In this document: positions 30,176 through 42,406 of the stretch, piece after piece
Layout of the letters: the number at the start of each line of letters is the position of its first letter
Numbering within the stretch: position 1 is the stretch's first letter
Source: Artemisia argyi
Lineage: Eukaryota > Streptophyta > Magnoliopsida > Asterales > Asteraceae
NCBI GenBank assembly: GCA_030686995.1
Contig: CM060706.1
Span: 139,585,505 to 139,649,504, forward strand
DNA length: 64,000 bases
Reading direction: 5' to 3'
Notes under the pieces: model-generated
Database searches by the model: none
The model's input: only the letters and a program-made list of their open reading frames with translations
What the model was told of the DNA's origin: nothing
Position numbers and translations under genes: made by a program

Positions 30176-32623
30176 TTATGACCTTTCAAACTTTTCTCCA
30201 TCCGGATCATACAAAGTCATCCTCATATGCCATGATCCGTCACCTTCTTTAGGTGGCTTGTCCCACCTCCATTTACACTTGTCTCCCTCTCTTTTCCACT
30301 TATTCATCTCTATATTAATAGGCGTTACGCTCAAGAACTCAATCATCTTCATAAAGACTAAGGGGTCCTCAAAGGGATCTAGCTCTTCATCTCTAGCTAT
30401 GAGTTGTTCCACCGAATGTGTTTTTTCAATGAAATCTTTTTCTAGATAAAATGGGCATTGAGGTCCTATAAAGTTCCTTTCTATCCAAGGCCCATATCTA
30501 GACGGTCTCCTATTCATCTCTACCCAATGCGGTGTCGGTTCATCATCACAATCATAACTATGCTTCTTTACATCGTACACCGACCAAGTATCGCCTTCAC
30601 CTACCGCTATCTTAGACTCCTTACAATCTATCATGGCGCTAGCGATTGCTAAAAATCCTCTTCCTACCAATAATGGGCATGTAGTGTCACTAACCATGTC
30701 TAGGACGTGAAAATCCGCTAATATAGTTAACCTTCCTACGTGAACAACTACATCCTTAATCATTCCAACCGGGTGGGCAATACTCCCATCCGCTAGCCCT
30801 ATCAATACCTCCATTTCCTCTAACTTTCCTAGCTTAAGAGCGGTGAATAAGGATAAGGGAATCAAGTTGAGGCTTGACCCTAAATCGGCTAGTGTGTCGA
30901 AAGCTTCGGATCTTCCTATCTTACAAGGCAAAACAAATATACCCGGATCATCAAGCTTTTTAGGCAACTTGTTTTGAACGAAGGCGGTCCCATTTTTACC
31001 TAGTTTAAACTTCTCATATTTTTCTAGGAGGGCACTATAGTAAGGAGCACGCGCTAAGACATCAATGACGGGGCGTTCAAGGTGAAGTTCCTTGAATTCA
31101 TCGTCAAGGTCTTGCGTAAGAGGTGTTTCAACTATACTTTTGACCGATTCTATATCGGGTGTTTTACTTGATTGGTCCTTTTGAAGAATTTGGTTTTGTT
31201 TGAAACACGTGCTCGTTGATTTAACCGAGTAGTATTGTGGACACGAAGTGGGTGACGAAACTGAAGATATGGAATTAACGTTTAGTTTCGGATTCTTGAC
31301 CGTGTCGCTTGGGAGTGCTCCCATTTCTCGGTCATTGAGAACTTTCAACAATGCGTCAATTTTGGTGGTCATCTCGCTTTGCTTTTGTTTGAAATCAGCT
31401 TCAAACTTAGATATGCGAGCTTCTTGAGATGCCATGAATTTTGACATCAATCCTTCAAGATTGTTGGTACTACCATAATTGTTAGAAGGATTGTTGTTGA
31501 AAGTACGGTTGGAGGGTGGACCGTTTGGTTGATAACGATTAGGCGGATTGGAAGAATTGGGTTGATTTTGTTTCCACCTAAGGTTTGGATGATTTTTCCA
31601 AGAGGGGTTGTATGAATCACCGTAAGGGTTTGGCTCGGGTTTAAAAGTGTACCACTTATCTCTCGCTTCGTCGGTACGCGTGGATGCATAGTCCGCAAAA
31701 GCTGTTCTGGGGAGTTCCACACAATCACGAGTGTCGTGGGGACCACTACATAATTCGCATGAAGAAGTGATTTTGTTCACTTGGCTTGAAGGCTTAGGAG
31801 CTTTGTAAGATTTCATGAGAAACTTGACTTGGTCCTCAAGTTCCATGATCCTACGGTCGGGAGTGCTAGAATTGTTCGAAGGCAAAGATATTGCCTTGAC
31901 CATTTTGTTCAAATCACGGGGATCATTCCAACTTTTGTTGTCATAGATAGCAAGATCTTCTATGAGTTCCCATGATTGTTCCGCACTTAGATCACGTAGC
32001 TTACCACCGGCCGATTGGTCAATGGCTCGCCTCGTGGAGAGATCGATATGGTCATAAAAGATTTGGACTTGGAGCCAAAGATCTATGCCATGATGAGGGA
32101 CTTTTTGGAGTAAGTCCTTGAAACGAGTCCATGCTTCATAGAGAGATTCATTTTGACGTTGTTGGAACATCAAGATGTCATTTCTAAGCTTAGTAGTTCT
32201 CCCCGGTGGGAAAAATTGAGCAAGGAAACGAGTGGTGAGATCATCCCATGTGGTGATGGATCCTGCGGGTAAACGCTCAAGCCATTGACTAGCTTGATCC
32301 CGTAGAGAGAATTGGAATAGGCGTAATCGGGTTGTCTCTCTAGTTTCAACATCTAGGTCTATGGAATCTACGATTTTAAGGAAGTCCTTAAGATGTTGAT
32401 TTGGATCTTCGGAACGAAGTCCATGGAATGCACATCCGCTTTGCACCAACCGGATGGTGTCGGATCGCAAGGGGGTCACATTGGCTCCGGTGAGCTCAAT
32501 GGTGTTTCGATAGCCTTGGTGGCTAGGTCGGGAATACTCTCCTAAGGTTCGGGGCCTAAGAGGTTCTAGTGGGGGGTTTTGTTGTGGTGGGATGACGGGT
32601 TCAAAGATGTTCCCATCGTCCAT
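30176..32623 (-). CDS. gag-pro: Gag-protease polyprotein of element B
   Basis: 815 codons without interruption. I place the start at ATG 32623 (MDDGNIFEP) because the copy at 1275 begins at the same place; an in-frame ATG at 32677 would add 18 residues. Order: Pro-rich N-terminus, gag capsid core (about residues 30-240), zinc knuckle CELCSGPHDTRDC (about 290), Asn/Pro-rich linker, coiled coil (about 385-430), aspartic protease with DLGSS in place of D[TS]G[AS] (about 582) and flap/ILG-like region LLVGRGFLA (about 645). The tail of about 140 residues (NRRPSRYGPWIERNF ...) is not RT. It forms virus-like particles in the family; RT and integrase must come from elsewhere. The long open frame suggests recent selection. 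Confidence 0.9.
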   Translation of the reverse strand: MDDGNIFEPVIPPQQNPPLEPLRPRTLGEYSRPSHQGYRNTIELTGANVTPLRSDTIRLVQSGCAFHGLRSEDPNQHLKDFLKIVDSIDLDVETRETTRLRLFQFSLRDQASQWLERLPAGSITTWDDLTTRFLAQFFPPGRTTKLRNDILMFQQRQNESLYEAWTRFKDLLQKVPHHGIDLWLQVQIFYDHIDLSTRRAIDQSAGGKLRDLSAEQSWELIEDLAIYDNKSWNDPRDLNKMVKAISLPSNNSSTPDRRIMELEDQVKFLMKSYKAPKPSSQVNKITSSCELCSGPHDTRDCVELPRTAFADYASTRTDEARDKWYTFKPEPNPYGDSYNPSWKNHPNLRWKQNQPNSSNPPNRYQPNGPPSNRTFNNNPSNNYGSTNNLEGLMSKFMASQEARISKFEADFKQKQSEMTTKIDALLKVLNDREMGALPSDTVKNPKLNVNSISSVSSPTSCPQYYSVKSTSTCFKQNQILQKDQSSKTPDIESVKSIVETPLTQDLDDEFKELHLERPVIDVLARAPYYSALLEKYEKFKLGKNGTAFVQNKLPKKLDDPGIFVLPCKIGRSEAFDTLADLGSSLNLIPLSLFTALKLGKLEEMEVLIGLADGSIAHPVGMIKDVVVHVGRLTILADFHVLDMVSDTTCPLLVGRGFLAIASAMIDCKESKIAVGEGDTWSVYDVKKHSYDCDDEPTPHWVEMNRRPSRYGPWIERNFIGPQCPFYLEKDFIEKTHSVEQLIARDEELDPFEDPLVFMKMIEFLSVTPINIEMNKWKREGDKCKWRWDKPPKEGDGSWHMRMTLYDPDGEKFERS

Positions 32624-32794
32624 GATGTCGGGTGGTGAAAAGTTAAGAACAAAAACACAAAGAAATAAGATAGACAAAAGAAAACCTAAAAGTAAAAATA
32701 AAATCTTACTAGAAAGGAATCTAGCAAGTAGACCTAATAAAAAGAGATTCTAACCTAGACAATAACTATTCCCCAGGCTGCGGCGCCAAAAACT
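32624..32794 (-). other. Leader and PBS of element B
   Basis: On the minus strand, TGGCGCCGCAGCCTGGGGA (32788-32770) lies six bases after the LTR end. It is a variant of the tRNA-Asp-type site. The leader to the gag ATG is about 145 bases. Confidence 0.8.
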
Positions 32795-32889
32795 TGATAC
32801 GTGGGAATCGCACCAGGCTTTACCTCTCAAGGGATCTTGAGAAGCTTACAACCCCCACCAGGCAGTGTACCTGATCGTTGTAGTATAGT
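32795..32889 (-). repeat. Element B 5' LTR, segment 1
   Basis: TGATACGTGGG to ATAGT (32885-32889), where solo LTR H was inserted. It matches 26204-26298. Confidence 0.9.
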
Positions 32890-35800
32890 TGATTAAGCCC
32901 GAACCACCTAACTTATATTGACCAAATAATGGTCAACAAAGTCAAACAGCCTAGATCAATGCTCCGCGGAAGTATAAGGTTTCCCCGGGTCGTTATGTCC
33001 CGACGAGGTGTGAATTGTAAACAAACGGTTATGTGATCGGGTGAATTTGGATGAGAAAAAGGTTTGTGTGTGATTGAACTAAGGAATCTACAATGAAATA
33101 GCTTAAACAAGCTATGTGAATAAGACGGGAAGCTAAGAAAAACCAGAAACGATAAAAACTTAAAAACGCGTACGTTACGTTTAAATAAAACGTAAACGTA
33201 CGAAATAAAAAGTGAAAACGGAAATCTGAAAACACCCAGGGGGTGAAAATGACATTTTTACAAACTTAAAAGTAAAAGAAACTTTTTAGAAAAAGAAAAT
33301 AACTTTTAACCATAATTAATTATTTAATATTAATTAAATACTAATTATTACTAATTATTAATATTTAAAACACTTAAATATAATTTAATACTAATTAAAT
33401 ACTAAAAAGGTGAAAATAAAATTTCTAAAATTATAAAATAATTAAAAATAAGTTTTAAAAATAAAAATATGTATTTTTGTCTTTTTGTGAATTTTCTATT
33501 AATTAATAACTAATTAACTAATTAAACTATTTTAAATTAAGAAAAATACTAAATGAACAGTAAAAATTATAAGAAATTTTCTAAAATTACTTTATAACAT
33601 ATAAAAGCTATAAAAAATATAAAAACTAAGTTTTACTTAATAAAAACTAATTATGCAATTTTAAACTTAATATTAATTAATTATTAATAAAACTAAGATT
33701 AATTCTAATTAATACTAAACAACAAAATAAAAATCTGAGAAAATTATTATAACTACTTTAATATAATAGGAATTTAATAAAAATATAAAATAGCTAAGTA
33801 CTTAACAAAAATTTAAAAATGAAAATTAAAATTAAATTACATTAAATAGAAACTATCACTTAATATTAAATTGGTTTTTTGGAGTTTTTCTTTTGGAAAC
33901 TTATTACACTACTGAAAATAACAAACTTTTGTAAAAACAAACTTTTTAGAAATAAAAAATAAGCTGATTATGGAACCAAAAGCCAAACAGTTGACTTTGG
34001 TTGACCAAATGGTAAAATGAGCTCAAATGGCTTAAAGTGGGACCCACAATGGTTAAGTCTGTTTTAACTGAGTTTAGGGAACATGTTTAAGCAATAAAAA
34101 GCCATTGGTGTCCACAGATTAAGCTAATAAGCCACAAATAAGCTCTTGTATACTTGTGCCAAATCAGAAACTGGGACAGTTTTAAGAACCAAATACAGGT
34201 GGGGACCACAGGTCTTGGGGTCAAACCAAGGGTCAATGTTGGAAGCCCACCAGGAGGGGGGTTGAAAGGACCAAGGAATGGTGGCTGAGGACCACTGTGG
34301 TAGCCAGAAAACCACCACAAAGTGGGTGGTGTGCCTGCAAAGCTGCTGCAGCAGGGGAGGTTTTCTCCCTGCAGCCCACTTTGGGCAATGGTGGGGCCCA
34401 CAAGAAATTTCCAAAAAATACAACAAAGATGGAATGGTGAAGGTGAGGTGGTATGCTATCAATGGAAACAAGTTTCAATCTCTGGATGCTTATACAAAAA
34501 TCAAAACAAATCTGTGAACTTTTGGAAAACTATGAAAGGCACAATTTGACTTTTTCACATAAACTTGATAAGTTGACTTTCTTGAGTTTCTAATGACCCT
34601 AACTGATTAAATAAGTTAAACTAAGGTGGAATGAGGTTAAAATAAGCTAGATTACCAGATTTTAAACCAAATGGGTGAAAAGGGTTCCAACAGATCCACT
34701 CAGTGGACTGTCATGGTCCTTGGGGTGGGTTTTTGACTTTTCACCCTAATGAACTGAGTTTGAATGATTTAACTAGTGCTAATACAACCTAAATGGACTA
34801 AAGGAATCAACAAGCAACATATAAACACACTTATGCACCCTGAGACAGTTTGTGCCAAACACCCCTATACTTTGACTGTTTGGTGATTTTTCAAAGCAAA
34901 AAGCAATCTAAAGTCTTGAACAGATTTTCCACTCTAAATTATGATATGACAAATCAAAATAAGCACAAAACTAGAAAGCTAGGTTATATTAAACATTGCT
35001 ACAGTGAATTCATGAAAATAAAAATAAATTAACTAAAAAAAATAGAAATGAATCTTACAAGGCTTAATCCTGAATCAAAGATCATTAGAACCATCCTAGA
35101 CCTCCCATGAGGCACTTAAACCAGACTGCTTCACCCTTCTTCTCTACTCTTCATTTGTAACTTTTTTTTCTTTATTTATCCACTATTTATTTGTGATTTT
35201 GTGATTTTTGAGATCTTTGCATAAACAGATTTGAACACTCCCTGAGCTCATAAAATCTTATAAATAACTTAAGTAAGCTAAATGGTACAGTAAACAGCCA
35301 CTTTTAACAACATTTAAGCCAAAATGCAAATTTGAGGAATATTGAACAAACGGAATTGAGCAAAGTGGAGCTTGAATTTCGTTGATTAAACTTTGAGAAA
35401 TACAATTTAAAAGCTGAGAATACAAATTAAAACTAGGATTATGACTAGAATTTAAAAATTACATTAATACAATTACACTAAAAAACTATACTAATTAACT
35501 GCTACACTAATTATCTCTCATTCTTCATTTTCTTTACTTTTATAGGTCCCAGAAGTATCTCATGACTTTCCCACTATCATCTGAGCCGTAGGATGAGCTA
35601 GGTTGATCACAGCCTTTGAATCTGCTTTTGGCGGGAAAGGTGGGATTGGCAGTTGTGGTGTTGGTGGGAGCATTAAATGAGGAGGGGGAAGGTGAGGGTG
35701 TAGGTGAAAGATATTAATGATAGTGGGTGAGTTGGTGAGGACTTTGGAGGAGGGGGGGAACACAGTCGCGGGTTTTGTGAAGGTTACGGGAGGATGAATA

Positions 35801-36608
35801 ATGACTGGGGTGAGGGTTTGACCTGGGTCAACGCGAGGGAAATTATTAAAAGGTGTGGGCCGGATGTGAAGTGGGCTGGGGTGATGGTTACTGGATCAGA
35901 GGGGTGTTGGGTTGTGATAACTTTAAGGGTCCGGTTTGGTTTAACTATTAATCACAAGGACCATTTTTGTATTTTCTGAAAATGGAGGGGCGGAAATTGT
36001 AACTGTTCCAAAGTAGTCACAAGGGTCATTTTTGCCATATATGAATAATCCAAGAGTAAAAGTTGCATTTTTCCAATTTTTGAATTTCCAAGGACTATTC
36101 TTGCCATTTTCCAAAGTCGAGGGATCAATTATGTAAATACTTCAAACTTTCATTCCAAGGACCAATGTTGAACATTTTGAATTTCCAAGGACTAAAAATG
36201 ATTTTTCATCCAAAAATATTCCATCAGGGACCAATTCTGCCAATTACTGAAACTCCAGGGACCAAAATTGTTATTTTTCAAACTTCAGGGACCAAAAGTG
36301 TAAATTCTCAAAACTTTTTACCCAAAGATCAATTTTGTAATATTTTGACTTTCAAAAGCTTTGGGTTGACTTTTTATTTAAAATATATGCTTAGGGACTG
36401 ATTTTGACAAATTTTTGAAACTTGGGGGACTGAAACTGCCAATTTTGCAAACTTTGTGCGTTTTTCATTTGTTTTTGCTCATTTTGCATCTAAAACATAT
36501 AAAACACAATTTTGAAATATTTTCAGTATTTTGATGCATTTCTGAGTGTTTTTGTATGTTTTGCAGTTCAGATTAGACAAAAAATGATGAGTGTTTGAGC
36601 ACTCATCA
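32890..36608 (-). mobile_element. Solo LTR H (family C), minus orientation
   Basis: Target duplication ATAGT at 32885-32889 and 36609-36613. 3719 bp, TGATTAAGC at left and, read on the minus strand, a start with TGATGAGTG/CACTCATCA inverted repeat (36585-36608). No internal sequence or PBS. It shares the GGTCCYTGG array (about 35950-36440, reverse), the E2F-TATA promoter and the ACGT-rich inverted repeat (33169-33202) with the other C-family LTRs, and is closest to G. It arose by recombination between the LTRs of a full element. Confidence 0.92.
35538..35638 (-). promoter_or_regulatory. LTR promoter: E2F-like site and TATA box
   Basis: TTTTGGCGGGAAA at 35626-35638 contains the exact reverse E2F consensus GCGGGAAA. 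Read on the minus strand, TATAAAA lies at 35544-35538, about 82 bases downstream. Confidence 0.55.
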
Positions 36609-36613
36609 ATAGT

Positions 36614-37023
36614 ATAGTGACAAGTACCGGGGGATTGATCGTTCTGCTAGGAATAGTGTCGCTAGGATTAGAAAACCTAAATACTAGTTCTAAAGATGAG
36701 GGATGATTATTTTTGTATTTTTATATTTTTTAGAAAGCAAGTAAAAATCTCGGGTTTGAAGGATTTGGGCGGAATTAGTTGCTAGTCAACTAACCCAATA
36801 CTAAAGATGCAATCAAAATAAAATACTGAAAATGAAAACAAAACTAAATTAAACTAAGGTTGTGAGCAATAAGTGGAGAAGTTGTGTTTACTTAGATTTC
36901 ACTACTCCCTAGATATCTTTTACACGTTAATTACTTGTTATAGTTGCGTGGATGACGGATTGTATTCCTTAATACCATTCATGGGGTGGCGCACTTAATT
37001 CCCCAATCCTATGAGTGCCTACT
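36614..37023 (-). repeat. Element B 5' LTR, segment 2
   Basis: Resumes after H ('agtgacaagtaccggggg') and stops at CTACT (37019-37023), the target of solo LTR I. Confidence 0.9.
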
Positions 37024-38083
37024 TGATGAGTTCCTAAAAACTCATCATTTCTGTTCCATTTTAAATACGAAAACAGTTAAAAAACACACAGAAACACCAC
37101 ATAATACTATAAATATCTGTGGATTGTGATTTTATATGTTTCAGGTGCAAAAGGAATGAAAACAGATAAAAACGAGCAAAATTGCACAAATGGCAAAACA
37201 GGTCCCCCAAGTTTCAAAACTTGACAGTTTTAGTCCCTGGAAGTTTAAAATGAAAGAAAAGTCAATTTTATTCCTTGGGAATTTACAAAGTATCATAATT
37301 AATCCCTGGATAAAAAGTTTGAGGAAATTACAAAATTGGTCCCTGAAGTTTCAAAAATGGCAAAAATAGTCCCTGGGTATTTAAAAATGGAAATTTATCA
37401 AAATATACCCTTGTACTATTCATAATTGACAAAACAAGTCCTTTTTGATATACTTTTGGAAAATTACATTTTAAACCCTCAAACTTTGAAAATTGGCAAA
37501 AATGGTCCCCGGTTATTTTTATTTTTGGAAAATATTTAATTAATACTTATATTATTCCAAAATATCAAAAATGGTACCTTTTGCATATTTTTGGAATAAT
37601 TACATAATTAGTCCTTGGAAAATCAGAATTACAAAAATGGTCCTTGGGCTTATACAATTTCAAAATAAAAATAACACTTTCCAAATCCAAAACAAATAAC
37701 AAAGCCTGGTTTTTTAGTCATGGGCCCAAACCAATACAAGCCCAACCCAACCTTTTAATATCAAAACCAGGAAAGTCTTTGACTTTTGTTGACCCGTCTT
37801 CCACCTCCCTACCCTGCAACCTCCTCTCCACCTCCACCTTACATCCTCACCACCTCACTATCTCTCTGTCACTCCCACAACATAACCCACCTCCTAGGTA
37901 TGCCCTAGGAGAGGCCACGTGGAATCCCCACCATCTCCACCACACCCCTACACCTCTGCCAACACCACTACCCTGCCATACATCACATCCACCACCCCTT
38001 AGCTCAATTCACACTCCATTATGTCCCTTCAACCTCCCAATCAACCAATCAAACATCTCACAGCTCCCAATTGCAAAAAGCAA

Positions 38084-38198
38084 TTTTTGGCGCCAAAAAC
38101 CTTTTAAACAGGTGTTGATCAAATGGACAGATGGAACTCAAGTGGACTAGTGGGATTTAATCTTGGTGACTCAGGGAACTCAATTGGGCTATAAAAGG
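38084..38198 (+). promoter_or_regulatory. LTR promoter: E2F-like site and TATA box
   Basis: TTTTTGGCGCCAAAAA at 38084-38099 is a perfect 16-base palindrome. TATAAAAGG follows at 38190-38198. This is the cleanest copy of the module. Confidence 0.6.
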
Positions 38199-40914
38199 AG
38201 AAGAAGAACAAGAGAGCAGGGTACCACTAGTTTAGGCTATGGTCATTAGATTAGTTTTATTGCTTTATTTAAATTACATGTAATTTATTGCTTTCAATGT
38301 TGTATTTTACACTGACAATGTAAAATTAAAACATTATTTACAGTTTTAATTAGTTTTAATTAGTTTAAATTTAAATTTCAAGTTTTTAATTTATTGTCTT
38401 TAATTTTCCAAGTTATTTAAATTATTGTTGATTGTAGTTGTTTAGTGGACTATATAGCTAATATAAGCTCCTGACAAAAGCTTTATGAGCTTTTAGAAAC
38501 TTTAAAACAGTTATAATCATTAAAAAGAAAAAATACCAAAAAGAATCAATAAAATAGAAAAATAAACAAAAAAAATAAATGGTGAAGAAGAAGGAGGCTG
38601 GGCAAGGGAGTTCATTTGGTTTGAATCAACTCTAGTGGCTTAGTGACAGGCCACTAGATATGATTTTGGTCCCTTGGTTCTCAATTCAGCTTGATGCACT
38701 TGGTAAGACCCTTTTACCAATTTTTGCATTTTACTTTTCTAGTTTATTATATGCTTTGATTGTAATGTTTTTATGCTTATTTGTTATTATTTAATGATTT
38801 TAAAGTTAAAAATTGTCTGTGTATGTTTTAAATTTCAAAGTTGCTCAATATTCATTTCAACTGTGGAAATCACATTTAAGTGATTCTTATGTATTGTTGT
38901 TTTAAATATTGTTTATCTGTTTAATTATGCTTATTATGTGTTAATATGAAGTTTGGATAATGTTTCATGGTCTTAATCAGTGTTATGTTTTAAAAATCCA
39001 AAAATCATTAAAATTAAGGTGTGTTTGGTATTACTGAGTCAAGAGTGTTAAGATGAGTCTAGGGTGTTAATTTTGATTGCTATTTGATACTCTGAGCTCC
39101 TTGAGGTCAGACAAACCTTAAAGTCTATTGGGTATTCATGTAAAAGTCAAAATCAACATCTTGGGTGTCTTATTTGCTCACTGTTTGTATTTACAAGTCC
39201 AAATGCATCACTTCTGTATAAAAGTTGTTTACTTAGCTTTATTTCATGTTCTTATTGTTTAATATAATATGTTCAATCAGTAAATCTAGTTTAAAATTCA
39301 TATTAGTCAACTTTTCATGTTCTTAAAAATAGTCAAAGTTTTGGATTTTCAGATTTTTGAATAAATGTCTGATTTTCTTGTGCTTTTATTATTAAGTTTC
39401 ATGCTTAGTGCTTTTAGGATTTTATAATGTTGTTGCTTGGCTTGCTTAATATATTTTTGTTAATTTTTATTACTATTGTTTAAGTGCTTAATTTATAGCT
39501 TTTTATAGGCTGTTTTTGCCCTGTATCATGGGAGAACAGTCAAGTCCATAAGCTTGCAAAAGCTTATGGGCTTGACCCAAACCTGAGATCTTGGCACTTT
39601 TGTGATGCCCTTAAGGCATATTTTTAGTTCCTGTGCTTTATTTTCATTTCATAGCTTTTTGGATAGCTTATTTCCCACAAATCTTTTTGTTCCATCCTAA
39701 TTCCCCACACAGAAGCAAACTGTGTGGGTTGAATGGTTTTCCTAAGCTCTTAAAAGCCCTTCATTGAGCTTATGCTCATATCCAAATAAAGCTACTCAGT
39801 GATTGTATAGTTTTTTAGAGTTTAATTGATAGGTTTGATTGAAGCTTGGTGTTTGTCCATTCAGTTAGTTCACTGCTTATACAGTGAACCAAGACCATCT
39901 ACCAACAAGCTTTATAAGCTCCTTAGTGAACATAAGTCTGAGTTAGTTGGCTTTTCTTGAAGCCAACCAACTTAACTTATTGTTCTTGCACTTTAATCTC
40001 ACCTTGCACCCTATTTAGTAGGGCTGCAAGTGGCTTAAACCTGTCCACACTTTGGTGAGTTTGCTGGGAATCCAGTCAACTCACCCTACTTCATAAGCCA
40101 ATAAAAAGCTATAAAGTGGGCCCCACACCATGTGAATTGGCTTTTTGAGAAGCCAAGCCACCAAACTCCAAGGCCCAGCTTGTTAATTCAATTTTGCAGC
40201 TTAATCCAATAAGCTGCAATTAGCTTTTTGTATGTCCCATATTATTGAGTATTCTGAGTCTTCAGTTTACTCAGCCATATGATGCCATTTTCATGAGCTC
40301 CTCAAAAGCTCAGCTGTGGGTCCCATAACTTGAGCTTGAGCTTTTTGAAAAACCAACCAGCATGCCTTGCAACCCCAATTCTCAATTTGGGTTTTTAAGC
40401 TTATTTAATGAGCTTATATTGCCCAAACATTTGGTTGCAGGGGTGTTTGGTATCTTGGTGTATCTGGATTTGCTTATTTGCTTATAATAAGCTTATTGGT
40501 GAATCCAGTGCACCAAGCTTGTATAAATATGCCCATAATACATGTACACATTTTTCTTTTCATTTATTTAGTTCTGTATAGCTTTTTCAAGCTTATTATG
40601 AGCTTATGAGACCACTATGAGCCCAAAAGCTCAACTGAATAAGTTTTAAGCCCACGAATAAGTTTATTTCTTTTCTTTTTCTCTTTTCTTTGGCTTCTTT
40701 TATGTTTATTTAACTTATTTTTATATCTCTCTTTTCTTTTGTTCCAGCTTGTAGCTTATTTAAAGCTTTTTGAAAGCTCAAAAACCACACAGTCAAGCAT
40801 AAGCTTGACTGAGTGATTCATAAGCTCTCAAATCAGCTTATTTGTGTTTTGTAAAAAAGTTTTCTTTTTAAAAGTTGTTTATATATAGTTAGTAAATAGA
40901 TGTGTAAAGTAAAA

Positions 40915-41050
40915 AAATAAAAAATAAAAAAATTCCAAAAATTTGGGTGTGGGTGGGAATCGAACTCAAGACCTCTCGCTAGTAACATGCTTATGTGCCC
41001 ACACCCCTTCCAAATGCTCTGGGGCACCAGTTCCGTTATTCCTTGCACCC
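40915..41050 (-). mobile_element. tRNA-derived SINE-like segment
   Basis: On the minus strand there is a pol III B box GTTCGATTCCC (40965-40955), preceded by 'tactagcgagaggtctt', which resembles the anticodon and variable arms of a tRNA. An A-box-like stretch lies near 41000-41020 and a T-rich tail ends near 40915. GGGTGTGGG pairs with CCCACACCC around it. It has no tRNA cloverleaf with a D arm, so it is not a functional tRNA. Target duplications are not clear. Confidence 0.45.
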
Positions 41051-42406
41051 TCATTATACTTAAGCCATTTTGACCCCTTGGGCTTATTTGAACTATTAAG
41101 CTGATAACAGCTTATTGGGATAAGCTGGGTGCCCCATTCTATTTTTCCTAGGACCCTTATTAGTATGTTTATATTCTGTAATTTTTTCGTATTTTTTACT
41201 TTTCATTTAATATATATAATAATTAATACAATTTACATAGGTTTTAGGAAATAGTTAGTAATTTATTTTTAAATCTGCTTATTTATAATTTTTACAAACT
41301 TTTTATATTTTTTATATATTCCTGAGATACTTAGAAAGTTTTATAAAAAGTTTTATAATTTTATAAATAAGTTTAGTATGTATAATAATTAATTTAGTTT
41401 AATTAGTCTAATTAATAAATAATAGATATAAATTAAGTTTTCTTATTTTTGTACATAAAATATAGTTTTTATATTTTTTTTAGCTTCTTATAAGTATTTT
41501 AGAATTATGTAAAAAGTTTTAGATTTTTGTTTGCTTATTTAGTATAAATAATAATTTAATAATAGTATTAATAAATAAATAATAGTAAATAAGTAATAAT
41601 AAATAGAATAATTGTATAATAAATATATTTTTAGTTTCAAAAATTATTTTATATTATTTTAAACTTTTCTAAGTTTTAATTTTATTTTTCTAAGCATTTT
41701 TTATATTTTTCTTATTTTTAGGTAATTATTAAATAGTTATAAATAGTTTTAATTAATAATAATTAAGTACATAGTATAAAAATAAGTTCTAATTTTCTAA
41801 TAATTTTCTTATTCTTTTAGGATTCCAAAAATGTAATTTTCACATTTGTGAGAGTTATATTTGTCGGTAGTCACTTTTTATTTTGTACATAGACGTTTTA
41901 TTTAAACGTTTACGTACGCGTTTTAGTTTTCTAGGTTTTCTTATTAATATAATAATAATATTATAAATATAGTTAGATATTTTCTTTTAATTTGCATTTA
42001 AGCCGTTAAGGCATGCAAATTCCCTCTTTGGGAAAGTTTTGTTTTATACGTTACGTTTATTTAAACTTAAACGTACGTTTGTATATACTTTATCATTTTA
42101 AGGTTTCTGATTGTACGTTTCTTAATTGAACTAGCTGTGACAGAGCTATTACTATTCACATTCAGTGTTAGTCATTCAGATCCCTATTTTCCTATACTAA
42201 TATTATTTTCAACAAACCACAAGTCATTGTATTTAGAATATCACGCCTCATCAGGACATAAACGATCCAAGGATATTTAATCCTTGGTAAACTTGCATTC
42301 CTCTCCCGGGCTGTCGCCCGTTTACTTTTATTATTAGGTTATCCATTTTATAAACAAGTGGCTGGCTTATAAATAAAAGATGTGTAGTCCGGGAGGAATC
42401 ACTACT

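Larger units (their letters stand above)
37024..42401 (+). mobile_element. Solo LTR I (C-related family), 5.4 kb
   Basis: Duplication CTACT at 37019-37023 and 42402-42406. It starts with TGATGAGTT ... AACTCATCA and ends GGAGGAATCA. It has the family layout: GGTCCYTGG array (37195-37650), E2F-TATA promoter (38084-38198), AT-rich zone (41210-41800), ACGT-rich inverted repeats (about 41893-41919) and 'cctcatcaggacataaacga' near the end. No PBS or coding domain. At 5378 bp it is very long for a solo LTR; a SINE-like insert explains only about 130 bp. Confidence 0.88.

Noticed and set aside
30027..30449. 140-codon plus-strand frame
   Set aside because: Mirror frame of the gag-protease ORF on the minus strand, with no motif.
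37644..38150. 168-codon Pro/His/Ser-rich frame
   Set aside because: Lies in U3 of solo LTR I, upstream of its TATA box; C-rich composition explains the length, and no domain is seen.
40925..41000. Functional tRNA gene on the minus strand
   Set aside because: B box and a 3' tRNA-like half are present but no D arm or proper acceptor stem; a SINE remnant fits better.
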